Source: Flavihumibacter solisilvae
GTDB taxonomy: Bacteria > Bacteroidota > Bacteroidia > Chitinophagales > Chitinophagaceae
Reading direction: 5' to 3'
DNA: 64,000 nt
Assembly (NCBI RefSeq): GCF_000814475.1
Contig: NZ_JSVC01000024.1
Location: forward strand, 1 to 64,000
The notes below the pieces were generated by a model, which had not been told where the DNA came from, did not search any database, and saw nothing but the letters and a program-made list of their open reading frames with translations. Of the stretch, positions 18,033 to 27,524 are shown in pieces (position 1 is the stretch's first letter; every line of letters starts with the position of its first letter). The position numbers and the translations under genes are program-made.

Positions 18033-18059
18033 AAAGAGGGCGCCCATGACGCCCTCTTT
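18033..18059 (-). terminator. Intrinsic terminator of rpsA
   Basis: A 10-bp stem (18033-18042 with 18050-18059, GC-rich core GAGGGCG) with a 7-base loop is followed on the minus strand by a run of nine T. It lies 20 bases beyond the rpsA stop. Confidence 0.85.
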
Positions 18060-18079
18060 ATCATTTAATGGTATAGTGA

Positions 18080-19981
18080 TTACTGGCCTGTTTCGCCTTC
18101 GCCACCTTCCATTTTCTTTTTCAGTTCTGCAAGCACACCCAGGTCACCCAGTGTAGCCTTCTCAACCTTACCCTGAATGTTTTTCACGGCTTTCTTGGTT
18201 TTGTCAGCTTCAGCTTTAGCTTCCTTCTTGATGGCTTCCCTTTCTTCAGCTTTCGCAGCTTCCCATGTACGGGTATGGCTTACCACGATCCTCTTTTCAT
18301 TACGATCGAATTCGATCACCATGAAGGTATTCGTATCTTCTGCCTGTACCTGTGTACCATCTTCCTTATTCAGGTGACGGTTAGGAGCGAATCCTTCAAG
18401 GCCGTAAGGAAGTTGAACGATTGCACCTTTCTCATCCTTGCGGATAACGGTACCCTCATGCACTGTGCCGATAGCGAAGGTATCTTCCAGGGTATTCCAT
18501 GGATCTTCTTCGAGCTGCTTATGGCCCAGTTGAAGCTTCCTGTTGTCCTTATCGATACCAAGGATCATGATCTCGATACGCTCGCCAACCTTCGTGTATT
18601 CAGAAGGATGGTTGAAGCGCTTCAGCCAGCTCAGGTCGCTGATGTGGATCATACCGCCGATACCTGGTTCCAGTTCAACGAACACACCGTAAGGAGTGAT
18701 GTTTTTCACCAGGCCGTTGTGACGGCTTTCAACCGGGTATTTGTTCTCGATCTCGTTCCAGGGATCAGGAGTCATTTGCTTGATGGAGAGACTCATCTTG
18801 CGTGCATCCTTATCGAGGGTTACGATCTTAGCTTCGTACTCATCTCCAAGTTTGAAGAACTCTTTCGCATTGATCGGAGTGTTAGCCCATGTGATCTCGC
18901 TCACGTGAACAAGACCTTCAACACCAGGCATAATCTCGAGGAATGCACCGTAGTCTTCGATATTTACTACTTTACCTTTCACAACATGACCTTCTGAAAC
19001 GTTTTCAGGCAGCACATCCCAAGGGTGCGGAGTCAGTTGCTTCAGGCCGAGGCTGATACGCTTTTTGTCGTCGTCGAAATCCAGTACCACAACATTGAGC
19101 TTCTGGTCCAGCTTCAGAACTTCTGAAGGATGGTTGATACGACCCCAGCTGATATCGGTGATATACAGCAGACCGTCGAGACCACCGAGGTCCATGAACG
19201 CACCGAAATCGGTGATGTTCTTGATGGTTCCTTCCAGAACCTGACCTTTTTCCAGTTTGCCCATGATCTCAGCACGTTGTGCTTCGATATCGCTTTCGAT
19301 GAGCGCCTTATGCGATACAACAGCATTCTTGATGGCTTCGTTAACCTTAACCACCTTGAACTCCATGGTCTTACCCACGAACTGGTCGTAATCTGTAACA
19401 GGCTTAACATCGATCTGTGAACCAGGAAGGAAGGTTTCCATACCGAATACATCAACGATAAGACCACCTTTGGTCTTGCTGGTAACGGTACCGGTAACGA
19501 TCTCACCAGTTTTATGTACTTCAACGATTTTTTCCCAGGCACGGGTAATACGCGCCTGCTTACGGCTCAGGTGAAGATGACCCTGGCGGTCTTCTTTCTC
19601 TACAACCATTACCTCAACTTCATCGCCGATTTTAAGACCTGAAAGATCACGGAATTCATTGAGGGAAATCAGACCATCGCTCTTGAAACCAATGTTCAGG
19701 ACAACGTCTGTTTTAGTAAGACCTACTACAGAACCTTTAATCAGCTCACCATCAGTGATGGCTACAAAGGTCTGATCGTAAACCTTGTCATACTTTGCTT
19801 TCTCATCAGGGCTGTAAGTAGACACATTACGCTTGTCGATGCTCCAGTCAAAGTCATCATGCGCGGTTGCCTGCGCCGGCTGCTCAGGTGCATTTGTTGT
19901 CGCTGTAGTTGCTTCTGCAGGTGCAGACGCAGACTCCTGGGCTTCAGCGTTTAGTTGTTTTACAATAAAATTTTGAAACAT
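18080..19981 (-). CDS. rpsA: 30S ribosomal protein S1
   Basis: The 633-residue protein has a low-complexity Ala/Thr/Gln/Glu N-terminal segment (about 10-45), six S1 RNA-binding domains between about 65 and 590 and a charged Lys/Glu/Ala tail. Typical strand signatures such as GFVELEPGIGGMIH-like and DLSW turns repeat at about 85-residue intervals. S1 binds mRNA on the small subunit and helps recruit transcripts that lack Shine-Dalgarno sequences, which is relevant in Bacteroidota. It is monocistronic here, with its own -7 element and terminator. The start follows the first ATG; family members often have variable N-termini. Confidence 0.96.
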   Translation of the reverse strand: MFQNFIVKQLNAEAQESASAPAEATTATTNAPEQPAQATAHDDFDWSIDKRNVSTYSPDEKAKYDKVYDQTFVAITDGELIKGSVVGLTKTDVVLNIGFKSDGLISLNEFRDLSGLKIGDEVEVMVVEKEDRQGHLHLSRKQARITRAWEKIVEVHKTGEIVTGTVTSKTKGGLIVDVFGMETFLPGSQIDVKPVTDYDQFVGKTMEFKVVKVNEAIKNAVVSHKALIESDIEAQRAEIMGKLEKGQVLEGTIKNITDFGAFMDLGGLDGLLYITDISWGRINHPSEVLKLDQKLNVVVLDFDDDKKRISLGLKQLTPHPWDVLPENVSEGHVVKGKVVNIEDYGAFLEIMPGVEGLVHVSEITWANTPINAKEFFKLGDEYEAKIVTLDKDARKMSLSIKQMTPDPWNEIENKYPVESRHNGLVKNITPYGVFVELEPGIGGMIHISDLSWLKRFNHPSEYTKVGERIEIMILGIDKDNRKLQLGHKQLEEDPWNTLEDTFAIGTVHEGTVIRKDEKGAIVQLPYGLEGFAPNRHLNKEDGTQVQAEDTNTFMVIEFDRNEKRIVVSHTRTWEAAKAEEREAIKKEAKAEADKTKKAVKNIQGKVEKATLGDLGVLAELKKKMEGGEGETGQ

Positions 19982-20012
19982 AATCGATTCCCGATGGTTT
20001 TATTCGGGCCTG

Positions 20013-20020
20013 CAAAGATA
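20013..20020 (-). promoter_or_regulatory. Predicted -7 element (TATCTTTG) of rpsA
   Basis: TATCTTTG on the minus strand matches the Bacteroidota -7 consensus TAnnTTTG, about 32 bases before the rpsA start. No convincing TTG is seen at the -33 position. Confidence 0.5.
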
Positions 20021-20071
20021 GGCAAAAACCGCTGCTAATCTGGATTCTACCCCTGTAAATAATGCAGGATA

Positions 20072-21319
20072 TCAGGCTTTAACAGGTCGTTCTGTCAGGC
20101 GGGTGGAAATAGCCAGGGCGGCAACAAATCCACTGGTCCAGGCGTGCTGGAAATTGAAACCACCGGTAACGCCATCGACGTCCAGGACCTCCCCGGCGAA
20201 AAAGAGGTTCTTATTCAACCTGCTTTCCATGGTATCGGGATCCACTTCAGCCAGGTTGATGCCCCCGGCCGTTACGAATTCCTCTTTGAATGTGGTTTTT
20301 CCCTTTACTTCGAATTCCTGGGCGCAGAGGTTTTTGATCAGCCTGTTCTGCTCCTTTGACGGCAGGTCGCTCCACCTGGTTTCGGCATTTATACCTGCTA
20401 TTTCCAGATGGTATTCCCAGAACCGCTGCGGAAGGGAAAACGGGTTCCTGTTCACTACTTTCATGGCTGCTTTTTCAAACCGGAATTGCTGCAAAAAACT
20501 ACGAAGGCTGTTCTCATTATATTCGGGGATCCAGTTGGTCTGTACCTTAAAATGCCAGTTCAATGCGGCAAGTTCCCTTGCTCCCCACGCACTGAGCCGA
20601 AGCACCGCCGGCCCGCTTAACCCCCAATGGGTCACCAGTACGGGTCCGCGTTCCATGAGTTTTGACCCCATGATCTTTACCTGGGCGTCGGGAATGGAAA
20701 TTCCCATCAGGTTGTTGAGAATCTTATCCCCGATATTAAAGGTGAACAAAGATGGCACCGGCGATGCTGCGGTATGTCCGAGTTCCGTCAACCACTGGAA
20801 CATCGCCGGTTTAGGATAGCCTCCACACGCTATACACACAAAATCCGCCTTATAGTTTTCGCTGCCGCAGTCGACCTGCCATAACTCACCGATACGGGAA
20901 AGCTTTTTTACTTCCTGGTGAAGCAGTACCTGCACGCCTCTTCGGGTTGCAGCGTCAAGCAGGCAACTGATGATAGTGCCCGAATCGTCTGAAACCGGGA
21001 ACATCCGACCATCTTCTTCCGTTTTGAGCTGCACTCCCCTTTTTGCAAACCAGCTGACGGTTTCTTCAGGACTGAAGTGAACAAATGATTTCTTCAGGAA
21101 CCTCTCCCCTCTCGGGTACCTTTTCACCAGCTGATGCCGGTCAAAACAGGCATGGGTGACATTGCACCTGCCGCCACCGCTGATCCTTACCTTGGATAAT
21201 AGTTTGTTGCTTTTTTCGAGGATGATGACTTTCAGCCCGGGATTTTTTTCTGCTGCATTAACAGCACAAAAAAAACCGGCCGCTCCTCCGCCGGCTATGA
21301 TAAGTGTCTTTCCCTGCAT
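20072..21319 (-). CDS. HI0933/BaiN-like NAD(P)/FAD-dependent flavoprotein
   Basis: The N-terminus holds an FAD-binding Rossmann motif GGGAAG (residues 9-14), followed by the family-specific segment KVRISGGGRCNVTH near 43-56. A C-terminal GEVLDVDGVTGGFN motif near 378-391 closes the FAD site. At 415 residues this is the standard length of the YhiN/HI0933/BaiN family. The family includes proteins annotated as aminoacetone oxidase or bile-acid reductase, but most members have no proven reaction. It lies 10 bases after the hypothetical gene at 21330 on the same strand, so they are probably co-transcribed. Confidence 0.9.
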   Translation of the reverse strand: MQGKTLIIAGGGAAGFFCAVNAAEKNPGLKVIILEKSNKLLSKVRISGGGRCNVTHACFDRHQLVKRYPRGERFLKKSFVHFSPEETVSWFAKRGVQLKTEEDGRMFPVSDDSGTIISCLLDAATRRGVQVLLHQEVKKLSRIGELWQVDCGSENYKADFVCIACGGYPKPAMFQWLTELGHTAASPVPSLFTFNIGDKILNNLMGISIPDAQVKIMGSKLMERGPVLVTHWGLSGPAVLRLSAWGARELAALNWHFKVQTNWIPEYNENSLRSFLQQFRFEKAAMKVVNRNPFSLPQRFWEYHLEIAGINAETRWSDLPSKEQNRLIKNLCAQEFEVKGKTTFKEEFVTAGGINLAEVDPDTMESRLNKNLFFAGEVLDVDGVTGGFNFQHAWTSGFVAALAISTRLTERPVKA

Positions 21320-21329
21320 GAACGCAAAT

Positions 21330-22160
21330 TTACTCGTAATCCAGCCATTTCCCGTTCCAGGTAAACCCCGGGATCTGGAAATAATGCAATCGCCATTCTT
21401 CGCCTAGAGTACCACAACAAAATTTACATTCACCCTCAAACCATTGCTCACTTCCGTCAGGAAAGGTTGCCATGTATCTCATTTCACCAAGCGCATAACC
21501 CATACCGAAAAGTTCATCCGTCCATTTAACCTCTATACTATGAAGATTGTATTCGAGAGATTGGACAGAAGAGAATTTACCTGCTTCCAGAATCATGTGC
21601 CGGATCAGCGATTCCTGGGTTACCATGTTCCCTCCCGGTTGCACAGGGTGTTCTTCAATTAATTCTTTCGGATTCCGCCATTGTAATTTTTCCCAGCCAT
21701 ACAGGAAAGACATTATCACTCCCCTTATGTCTTCCTCCGGTTCAAAATGAAAATCTTCATAACAGAAAATTCCGACCATTCCGGGCATGCGGACATCCTG
21801 CATTTCGAAAGGAAACAGTTCTTCTGTTATGAACTTATACATGTGCCGGGGAGGGTAATCACGAATGCTGACAAGAGACAGATCATTTCCTTCGAGGACC
21901 GCATAAAGTTTTTCAAGTTCCGCGTCAATTGCGTCATCCGCAATCTCATCCGAATGAGGAACCAGGGGCCGGCCAACAAAGTCAAACACCGAAATGAGCG
22001 GGGCCTCTCGCTCCATTTCTTCGACCTTGCGAACCATTTTGAGAAAATTGTTTTCGACCTCCGGAGGAATGTCGGCGAAATCCATGAATTCAGCGCCAAA
22101 CTCAGCCTGCATGGCAAGTTTTAAAATGTCATTTTCGATGCGCAGTTGTGCATTGTCCAT
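21330..22160 (-). CDS. Conserved hypothetical protein, about 276 aa
   Basis: I do not recognise a named domain. The protein is acidic and soluble, with many Glu/Asp and aromatic residues and a possible all-beta C-terminal half containing GECKFCCGTLGEEWRLHYFQIPG, which resembles a SnoaL/NTF2-like cone wall. There is no signal peptide. The ATG at 22160 is preferred; an upstream in-frame ATG at 22187 would add nine residues of unlikely character. Only 10 bases separate it from the downstream flavoprotein gene. Confidence 0.7.
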   Translation of the reverse strand: MDNAQLRIENDILKLAMQAEFGAEFMDFADIPPEVENNFLKMVRKVEEMEREAPLISVFDFVGRPLVPHSDEIADDAIDAELEKLYAVLEGNDLSLVSIRDYPPRHMYKFITEELFPFEMQDVRMPGMVGIFCYEDFHFEPEEDIRGVIMSFLYGWEKLQWRNPKELIEEHPVQPGGNMVTQESLIRHMILEAGKFSSVQSLEYNLHSIEVKWTDELFGMGYALGEMRYMATFPDGSEQWFEGECKFCCGTLGEEWRLHYFQIPGFTWNGKWLDYE

Positions 22161-22254
22161 AAGTTCTGTTTTTTGGTAACAATGCAAACATGGAAAAAAA
22201 ATAATTGCTGGTCAGGAGTGAAAACACCCTTTATGCGCAGGCCATTAAGGCGAC

Positions 22255-23055
22255 TCAATAGGCGTCGTAAAGGTTGGCGTTTTTCTTTTCTTCCGCTTCG
22301 ATTTCTTCAAAGGAGGAAAGTACATCGGCCTTGCCTTTGCGGACACAAATAGTATGCTCGTAGTGAGCGGCAGGCTTGCCATCCTTGGTCTTGACAGTCC
22401 ACCCGTCTTCTTCATACCATACTTCTTTCACGCCCATATTGATCATCGGTTCAATTGCAATTACAAGCCCGTTCTGCAACTTGGGGCCGCTGCCTCTTTT
22501 GCCGAAATTGGGAACCTGGGGATCTTCATGCAGCTTACGGCCAAGGCCATGACCAACCAGTTCGCGAACCACGCCATATTTGTGTTTCTTCTCGGCATAA
22601 TCCTGGATGGCAAAGGAAATATCACCAACACGGTTTCCAGCAACCGCTTTTTCAATTCCGAATTGCAACGAATCCTTGGTAACCCGCAGGAGCCGCTTTA
22701 CTTCATCATCAATTTCACCGATTGCGAATGTGTATGCACTATCGCCATGGAACCCGTTTTTAAACACGCCAACATCCACAGAAACGATATCACCATCCTT
22801 TAGGGGAACGTCATTGGGAAAGCCATGGACTACAGCATCATTTACACTGATACAGCAGGTGAACGGGTAACCTTTGTAATTCTTGAACGAGGGGGTCGCC
22901 TGGTGATCGAGGATGAACTGTTCCGCAAGAGCATCCACCTGCAGGGTGGTCATTCCCGGTTTAAGTGCCCGGGCTACTTCTGCCAGTGTCTTACTTACGA
23001 GCAGGGCGCTTTCGCGCATCAATTCAACTTCGGTGGACGTTTTATAATAAACCAT
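22255..23055 (-). CDS. map: Type I methionine aminopeptidase
   Basis: The 266-residue pita-bread fold protein has the substrate histidine in NDAVVHG, metal-binding aspartates in SVDVGV and FHGDSA, the metal-ligand histidine in VGHGLGRKLHE and glutamates in AIEPM and HYEHT. It removes the initiator methionine from nascent proteins in the cytoplasm. It follows secY as in the spc operon of many bacteria, but an intrinsic terminator separates them. The usual next genes (infA, rpmJ, rpsM) are missing. The last residues carry an unusual acidic/lysine tail. Confidence 0.96.
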   Translation of the reverse strand: MVYYKTSTEVELMRESALLVSKTLAEVARALKPGMTTLQVDALAEQFILDHQATPSFKNYKGYPFTCCISVNDAVVHGFPNDVPLKDGDIVSVDVGVFKNGFHGDSAYTFAIGEIDDEVKRLLRVTKDSLQFGIEKAVAGNRVGDISFAIQDYAEKKHKYGVVRELVGHGLGRKLHEDPQVPNFGKRGSGPKLQNGLVIAIEPMINMGVKEVWYEEDGWTVKTKDGKPAAHYEHTICVRKGKADVLSSFEEIEAEEKKNANLYDAY

Positions 23056-23130
23056 GAGTAAATGTGAAAAGCAAAATTATTAATTAAATGTTTCACGCAA
23101 TCGGCCAGGTCATATTGCAGATAACATAAA

Positions 23131-23162
23131 AAACCCGGCAAAGTTAAGGTTTTGCCGGGTTT
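23131..23162 (-). terminator. Intrinsic terminator between secY and map
   Basis: A perfect 12-bp stem (23131-23142 with 23151-23162, core CCCGGC) with an 8-base loop is followed on the minus strand by TTTTATG. It should end the long ribosomal-protein transcript after secY. Its AAA/TTT flanks allow some function in both directions. Confidence 0.8.
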
Positions 23163-23184
23163 GCAGTATCATCAGAGATGAATG

Positions 23185-24519
23185 TTAGATTGTTGTTGTG
23201 GAAACAGCCTGGCGTCCCTGGATGCGTCCGCTCTTCATGAGACCATCATACTGGCGCATCAGCAACTGTGTTTCGATCTGCTGAAGCGTATCGAGGATTA
23301 CACCAACCATGATGAGAAGGGATGTACCACCAAAGAAGGAAGCAAATCCTTGTGTGATGCCTACACGCTGTGCGAATCCCGGAAGGATACCAACTACAGC
23401 AAGCAGTACCGCACCTGGAAGGGTGATCCTGTCCATTACCGCACCAATATAATCAGCTGTCGGCTGACCCGGTTTAACGCCGGGGATAAACCCATTGTTC
23501 CGTTTCAGGTCTTCAGCAATCTGCTTGGGGTTAAAGATAAGGGCAGTATAAAGGAAGGTGAAAGCAATTACGATCACTGCGTAGATCACCATATGCCATG
23601 CATCGCGTGGATCAGAGAAGATCTTGGCAATTCCCTGGCCAGACTCAAAGCTTGTATAAGAGAACAATGTCGGCAGGAACATGATCGCCTGCGCGAAGAT
23701 GATTGGCATAACACCTGCTCCGTTCACTTTAAGGGGAAGGAACTGGCGTGCACCACCGAACTGTTTGTTACCGATAATCTGCTTTGCGTATTGCACCGGG
23801 ATCTTACGTACACCCTGAACCAGGATGATAAGTCCCATGATGATTGCAACCAGCACTGCGATTTCAATGATGAAGATAAGGAGACCACCACCACCGCGGT
23901 TGCTCTTTGCCGCCCATTCCTGGATGGCTGACTGCGGCAGACGGGCAAGGATACCCACCATGATGATCAGTGAAGTACCGTTACCGAGACCTTTGTCAGT
24001 GATCTTTTCACCGAGCCACATCACGAACAGTGTACCTGCTGTAAGAACAATAGTAGTTGACAACCAGAAAAACGGAGCATAGCTTTCAAGCATTGCTGCG
24101 CTGTTTACCTGGCGAAGGTAGGCGACATAAGCACCTGCCTGTACTGCGGTAACAGCAACAGTCAGGTAACGGGTCCATTGGTTGATCTTTTTTCTGCCGC
24201 TTTCTCCTTCCTTCTGCACTTTCTGCATCTGCGGAACCAGGATGGTCATCAGCTGCATGAAAATCGAAGCGGAGATGTAAGGCATGATACCAAGGGCAAA
24301 AATGGATGCCTGTGAAAATGCTCCCCCGGCAAATGCGTCGATCAGTCCGAGCGCGCCGGATTTAGCGCTGGTCAGGTCAATTTTGGATGGATCGAGACCG
24401 GGCAGTACGATATGTGCACCGATACGATAAATGAGAATAAGCAGCAGTGTAGTTATGATTTTACTCCGTAACTCCTCAATGCTCCAGATATTCTTCAGCG
24501 TCTGAATTAATTTCTTCAC
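23185..24519 (-). CDS. secY: Preprotein translocase subunit SecY
   Basis: The 444-residue integral membrane protein has ten predicted transmembrane helices. The N-terminal IWSIEELRSKIITTLLL start and the helix-2 plug region GGAFSQASIFALGIMPYISAS are typical of SecY. It forms the protein-conducting channel with SecE and SecG, used by all exported proteins in this window. It is the last gene of the S10-spc block, 74 bases after rplO. Confidence 0.97.
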   Translation of the reverse strand: MKKLIQTLKNIWSIEELRSKIITTLLLILIYRIGAHIVLPGLDPSKIDLTSAKSGALGLIDAFAGGAFSQASIFALGIMPYISASIFMQLMTILVPQMQKVQKEGESGRKKINQWTRYLTVAVTAVQAGAYVAYLRQVNSAAMLESYAPFFWLSTTIVLTAGTLFVMWLGEKITDKGLGNGTSLIIMVGILARLPQSAIQEWAAKSNRGGGGLLIFIIEIAVLVAIIMGLIILVQGVRKIPVQYAKQIIGNKQFGGARQFLPLKVNGAGVMPIIFAQAIMFLPTLFSYTSFESGQGIAKIFSDPRDAWHMVIYAVIVIAFTFLYTALIFNPKQIAEDLKRNNGFIPGVKPGQPTADYIGAVMDRITLPGAVLLAVVGILPGFAQRVGITQGFASFFGGTSLLIMVGVILDTLQQIETQLLMRQYDGLMKSGRIQGRQAVSTTTI

Positions 24520-24593
24520 GGGTTTTCTGAAATTTTATTGAGCCTCAAAAAAAAAGACGCATTTCACCAATGCGTCCGGCAAGATAAGAAAAA

Positions 24594-25043
24594 TTACTTC
24601 ACAATTTCAATGGTTCCACCCGCAGCTTCGATAGCAGATTTTGCCTTGTCGCTGACAGCGTTCACTTTGAATGTAAGTTTTGATTTCAGTTCTCCGTTAC
24701 CCAGGATCTTCACGTTATCGGTCTGGCTAATCAAACCATTGATATACAGATTCTCCAGGCTGAATTCGGTAATTCCGTACTTTTCTGCGAGCTGCTCGAT
24801 CTGGCCGAGGTTAAATACGCGGTATTCAACACGGTTGATATTGTTAAATCCACGCTTGGGGATACGACGCTGGATTGGCATCTGTCCACCTTCGTGAGCT
24901 CTTTTGCTGGAATAACCTGCGCGGCTCTGACCACCTTTGTTACCTTTTGTAGATGTACCACCCTTACCGGATGCTTCACCACGACCTAAACGTTTTTCCT
25001 TATGAGTTGCGCCTGATGCAGGCTGAAGATTGTGCAGTTTCAT
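24594..25043 (-). CDS. rplO: 50S ribosomal protein L15
   Basis: The 149-residue protein has the glycine- and basic-rich N-terminus characteristic of L15 (GATHKEKRLGRGEASGKGGT region near 11-30) and a globular C-terminal domain. L15 binds 23S rRNA late in large-subunit assembly. It sits between rpmD and secY as in the canonical spc operon. The 131-base gap to rpmD is long and holds an AT-rich palindromic repeat. Confidence 0.97.
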   Translation of the reverse strand: MKLHNLQPASGATHKEKRLGRGEASGKGGTSTKGNKGGQSRAGYSSKRAHEGGQMPIQRRIPKRGFNNINRVEYRVFNLGQIEQLAEKYGITEFSLENLYINGLISQTDNVKILGNGELKSKLTFKVNAVSDKAKSAIEAAGGTIEIVK

Positions 25044-25112
25044 TATTTCCTGATTTTTGACTTAACGGGGAATCACCCCTCGCGATTAAATTATTTGTTG
25101 ACCTGCGATTAG

Positions 25113-25160
25113 TTGATAAGTGAATAAGTCAATAGGTGAATAAGAACTACTCACCTATTG
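25113..25160. repeat. AT-rich intergenic repeat with hairpin
   Basis: Degenerate units of GTGAATAA/GTCAATA run from 25113 to 25145, and the arms 25130-25139 and 25151-25160 (CAATAGGTGA/TCACCTATTG) form a perfect 10-bp hairpin with an 11-base loop. The word at 25117-25126 is the reverse complement of the repeat at 4211 and 4227. It lies inside the ribosomal operon between rpmD and rplO. Confidence 0.65.
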
Positions 25161-25174
25161 AATCATTAATTTAT

Positions 25175-25354
25175 TCAGATCTCTTCAACTTTCACCAGGT
25201 GTTCTACGGTGCGAACCATTCCGAGGATCTGCGCAGTTGCTTCAACCTCTTTGGAAGCGTTCATTTTCTTAAGACCGAGCGCTTTCAGCGTAAGCTTCTG
25301 GCGTTCCGGCCTGTCAATAGCACTCTTAACTTGTGTGATCTTGATCTTTTTCAT
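25175..25354 (-). CDS. rpmD: 50S ribosomal protein L30
   Basis: This 59-residue frame is short and easy to miss. It begins MKKIKITQVKSAIDRPERQK, the L30 signature, and contains LGLKKMN and a C-terminal GMVRTVEHLVKVEE typical of the family. Position between rpsE and rplO is canonical. L30 binds the 23S rRNA domain near L13/L21. Stop codon TGA at 25175-25177. Confidence 0.96.
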   Translation of the reverse strand: MKKIKITQVKSAIDRPERQKLTLKALGLKKMNASKEVEATAQILGMVRTVEHLVKVEEI

Positions 25355-25395
25355 TGCGATATATTTCTTGTTAACAGGTTATTGATGTTAACAGA

Positions 25396-25914
25396 TTATC
25401 CATTAAATACTTTCTTCAATCCAACCGTGCGGGTCTTCGCAACCTGGATAGGTTCACGCAAAGTAGCAAGTGCCTTAACGGTTGCCTTCACCACGTTGTG
25501 CGGGTTAGCAGAACCGAGGCTCTTTGCAAGAACGTCTGTGATACCAGCGCTCTCCAGAACAGCACGCATGCTGCCTCCGGCGATTACACCCGTACCGTGT
25601 GCAGCAGGCTTGATGAGTACTTTAGCAGCACCTTCTTTGGCCAGCTGGTCGTGAGGAATGGTACCGTGCATAACAGGAACCTTGATCAGGTTCTTCTTAG
25701 CATCTTCGATACCCTTGGTGATAGCTTCCTGCACTTCTTTTGCCTTACCGAGTCCGTGACCGACAACGCCATTTTCGTTACCAACCACTACCAGAGCAGA
25801 AAAGCTGAATGCACGTCCACCCTTCGTAGTTTTTACCACGCGGTTGATGGCAACCACTTTCTCCTTCAGTTCCAGGTCACCTGCTTTAACTCTGTTTAAA
25901 ATTGATTTTGCCAT
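25396..25914 (-). CDS. rpsE: 30S ribosomal protein S5
   Basis: The 172-residue protein has the double-stranded RNA-binding-like N-terminal domain ([20 protein letters not shown] region, residues 20-39) and the C-terminal S5 domain with [12 protein letters not shown] near 110. S5 sits at the mRNA entry side and affects translational accuracy. It follows rplR by 47 bases in standard order. Confidence 0.97.
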   Translation of the reverse strand: MAKSILNRVKAGDLELKEKVVAINRVVKTTKGGRAFSFSALVVVGNENGVVGHGLGKAKEVQEAITKGIEDAKKNLIKVPVMHGTIPHDQLAKEGAAKVLIKPAAHGTGVIAGGSMRAVLESAGITDVLAKSLGSANPHNVVKATVKALATLREPIQVAKTRTVGLKKVFNG

Positions 25915-25961
25915 TTATTGCAGAAATTAAGATGTGTTATTATTGATGATTGTAAAAGGAA

Positions 25962-26315
25962 TTAGAATTGAAGACCTCCTTCGCGGGCGCCATCAGCAAC
26001 AGCCTTAACGCGACCATGATAAAGGTTTCCTCCACGATCAAATACTACAGAATTGAAACCGAGATCACCTGCTTTGCGTGCGATAACAGCACCAACCAGC
26101 TTACTCTTTTCTGACTTAGTACCTTTTTGAGCCAGGATGTCCTTATCGCGGGTTGAGGCCGCTGCAAGGGTAACACCGTTTACATCATCGATCAGCTGAA
26201 CATACGTTTCAGCATTGCTGCGGAATACGGCAAGACGTGGTTTTCCCGCAGTTCCGGCAATTTTCTTGCGGATACGGTACTTGATCTTTTGTCTCCTGAT
26301 AGCTTTCGTTTCCAT
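25962..26315 (-). CDS. rplR: 50S ribosomal protein L18
   Basis: The 117-residue protein shows the L18 core [20 protein letters not shown] and the C-terminal [24 protein letters not shown] region that contacts 5S rRNA. L18 carries 5S rRNA into the central protuberance with L5 and L25. Canonical position between rplF and rpsE. Confidence 0.97.
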   Translation of the reverse strand: METKAIRRQKIKYRIRKKIAGTAGKPRLAVFRSNAETYVQLIDDVNGVTLAAASTRDKDILAQKGTKSEKSKLVGAVIARKAGDLGFNSVVFDRGGNLYHGRVKAVADGAREGGLQF

Positions 26316-26370
26316 TATATTCTGTTTTATATTCCCGATACTGCCGGGAACAATCTGTTATTACAATTTA

Positions 26371-26925
26371 TTATTTACCAGCTGACTTACCTGCTTTCTT
26401 ACGAACCACTTCACCAACAAAGCGAACACCTTTTCCTTTGTATGGCTCAGGCTTACGCAGGCTGCGGATCTTTGCAGCTACCTGGCCCAGCAGTTGTTTG
26501 TCTGAACTTTCCAGGATGATCTTGGGGTTCTGACCTTTTTCAGTAAGCGTGGCAACTTTCAGTTCCTTGGGAATTTCGAAAATAATATTGTGGGAATAAC
26601 CAAGAGCGAGGTCGAGGGTATTACCGGTATTGGCGGCTTTGAAACCCACACCCACCAGTTCCATCTCAGCCTTGAAACCATCGGTTACGCCTTTAACAAG
26701 ATTGGCAACCAGGGCACGGTAAAGACCGTGCATAGCGCGGTGACGGATCTGGTCTGTCGGACGGTTGATCACTACTTCACTATCTTTTACTTCAACAGTG
26801 ATATCGCGATCGATCGCCTGCTTCAGTTCGCCTTTAGGGCCTTTTATGGTAATCACATTATCCTTTCCAACAGTAACGGTAACTCCTGCGGGAACTGTAA
26901 CGGGCTTTTTACCTATACGTGACAT
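26371..26925 (-). CDS. rplF: 50S ribosomal protein L6
   Basis: The 184-residue protein begins MSRIGKKPV and contains the two duplicated L6 beta-domains, with the C-terminal signature PEPYKGKGVRF near 156-166. L6 contacts the sarcin-ricin loop region and the elongation-factor binding site. It lies between rpsH and rplR, with 131 bases to rpsH. Confidence 0.97.
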   Translation of the reverse strand: MSRIGKKPVTVPAGVTVTVGKDNVITIKGPKGELKQAIDRDITVEVKDSEVVINRPTDQIRHRAMHGLYRALVANLVKGVTDGFKAEMELVGVGFKAANTGNTLDLALGYSHNIIFEIPKELKVATLTEKGQNPKIILESSDKQLLGQVAAKIRSLRKPEPYKGKGVRFVGEVVRKKAGKSAGK

Positions 26926-27056
26926 ACAAAATAAGTTTTGATGTTTTATTATTTGTTTGAGGTTGAGATCGGTCAGCCGGGTATAGGACGACTTAATGTA
27001 TCAGCAACCCGTTTATATATCGATTGCGCAATGTTGCCATTGCGCAATTAATGCTC

Positions 27057-27455
27057 TTAGTAAATATAACAAAGCACCTCACCGCCTACATTCTGCGATT
27101 TGGCTTCCTTATCGGTCATCACACCTTTTGAAGTAGAGATGATTGCTACACCGAGACCATTCTTCACACGTGTGAAGTCAGCCGGCTTTGCATACTGGCG
27201 CAGACCCGGACGGCTAACCCTTTCCAGAGACTGGATAGCAGGTTGCTTGGTGGACGGATCATACTTCAGGGCGATTTTGATGAGACCTTGCTTATTGTCT
27301 TCCTCGAACTTGTACTTCAGGATATAACCTTTATCGTACAGGATCTCGGTGATGCGCTTCTTCAGGTTTGAAGCGGGGATTTCTACGATTCGGTGTCCTG
27401 CCATCTGTGCATTACGGAGGCGGGTCAGAAAGTCTGCTATAGGATCAGTAACCAT
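27057..27455 (-). CDS. rpsH: 30S ribosomal protein S8
   Basis: The 132-residue protein begins MVTDPIADFLTRLRNA, the S8 N-terminal signature, and ends with the conserved GVMTDKEAKSQNVGGEVLCYIY-like segment. S8 binds helix 21 of 16S rRNA and, in E. coli, represses the spc operon by binding its mRNA; whether this occurs here is not visible. Confidence 0.97.
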   Translation of the reverse strand: MVTDPIADFLTRLRNAQMAGHRIVEIPASNLKKRITEILYDKGYILKYKFEEDNKQGLIKIALKYDPSTKQPAIQSLERVSRPGLRQYAKPADFTRVKNGLGVAIISTSKGVMTDKEAKSQNVGGEVLCYIY

Positions 27456-27524
27456 TGCTGTAAATGAGTTGTTTTAAAATGTGTTTACAATGCGATATCC
27501 TACCTGATATCAACAAGTATAGAA

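Noticed and set aside
18275-18997. 240-codon plus-strand frame opposite rpsA
   Set aside because: Antisense shadow of conserved S1 domains; no family resemblance.
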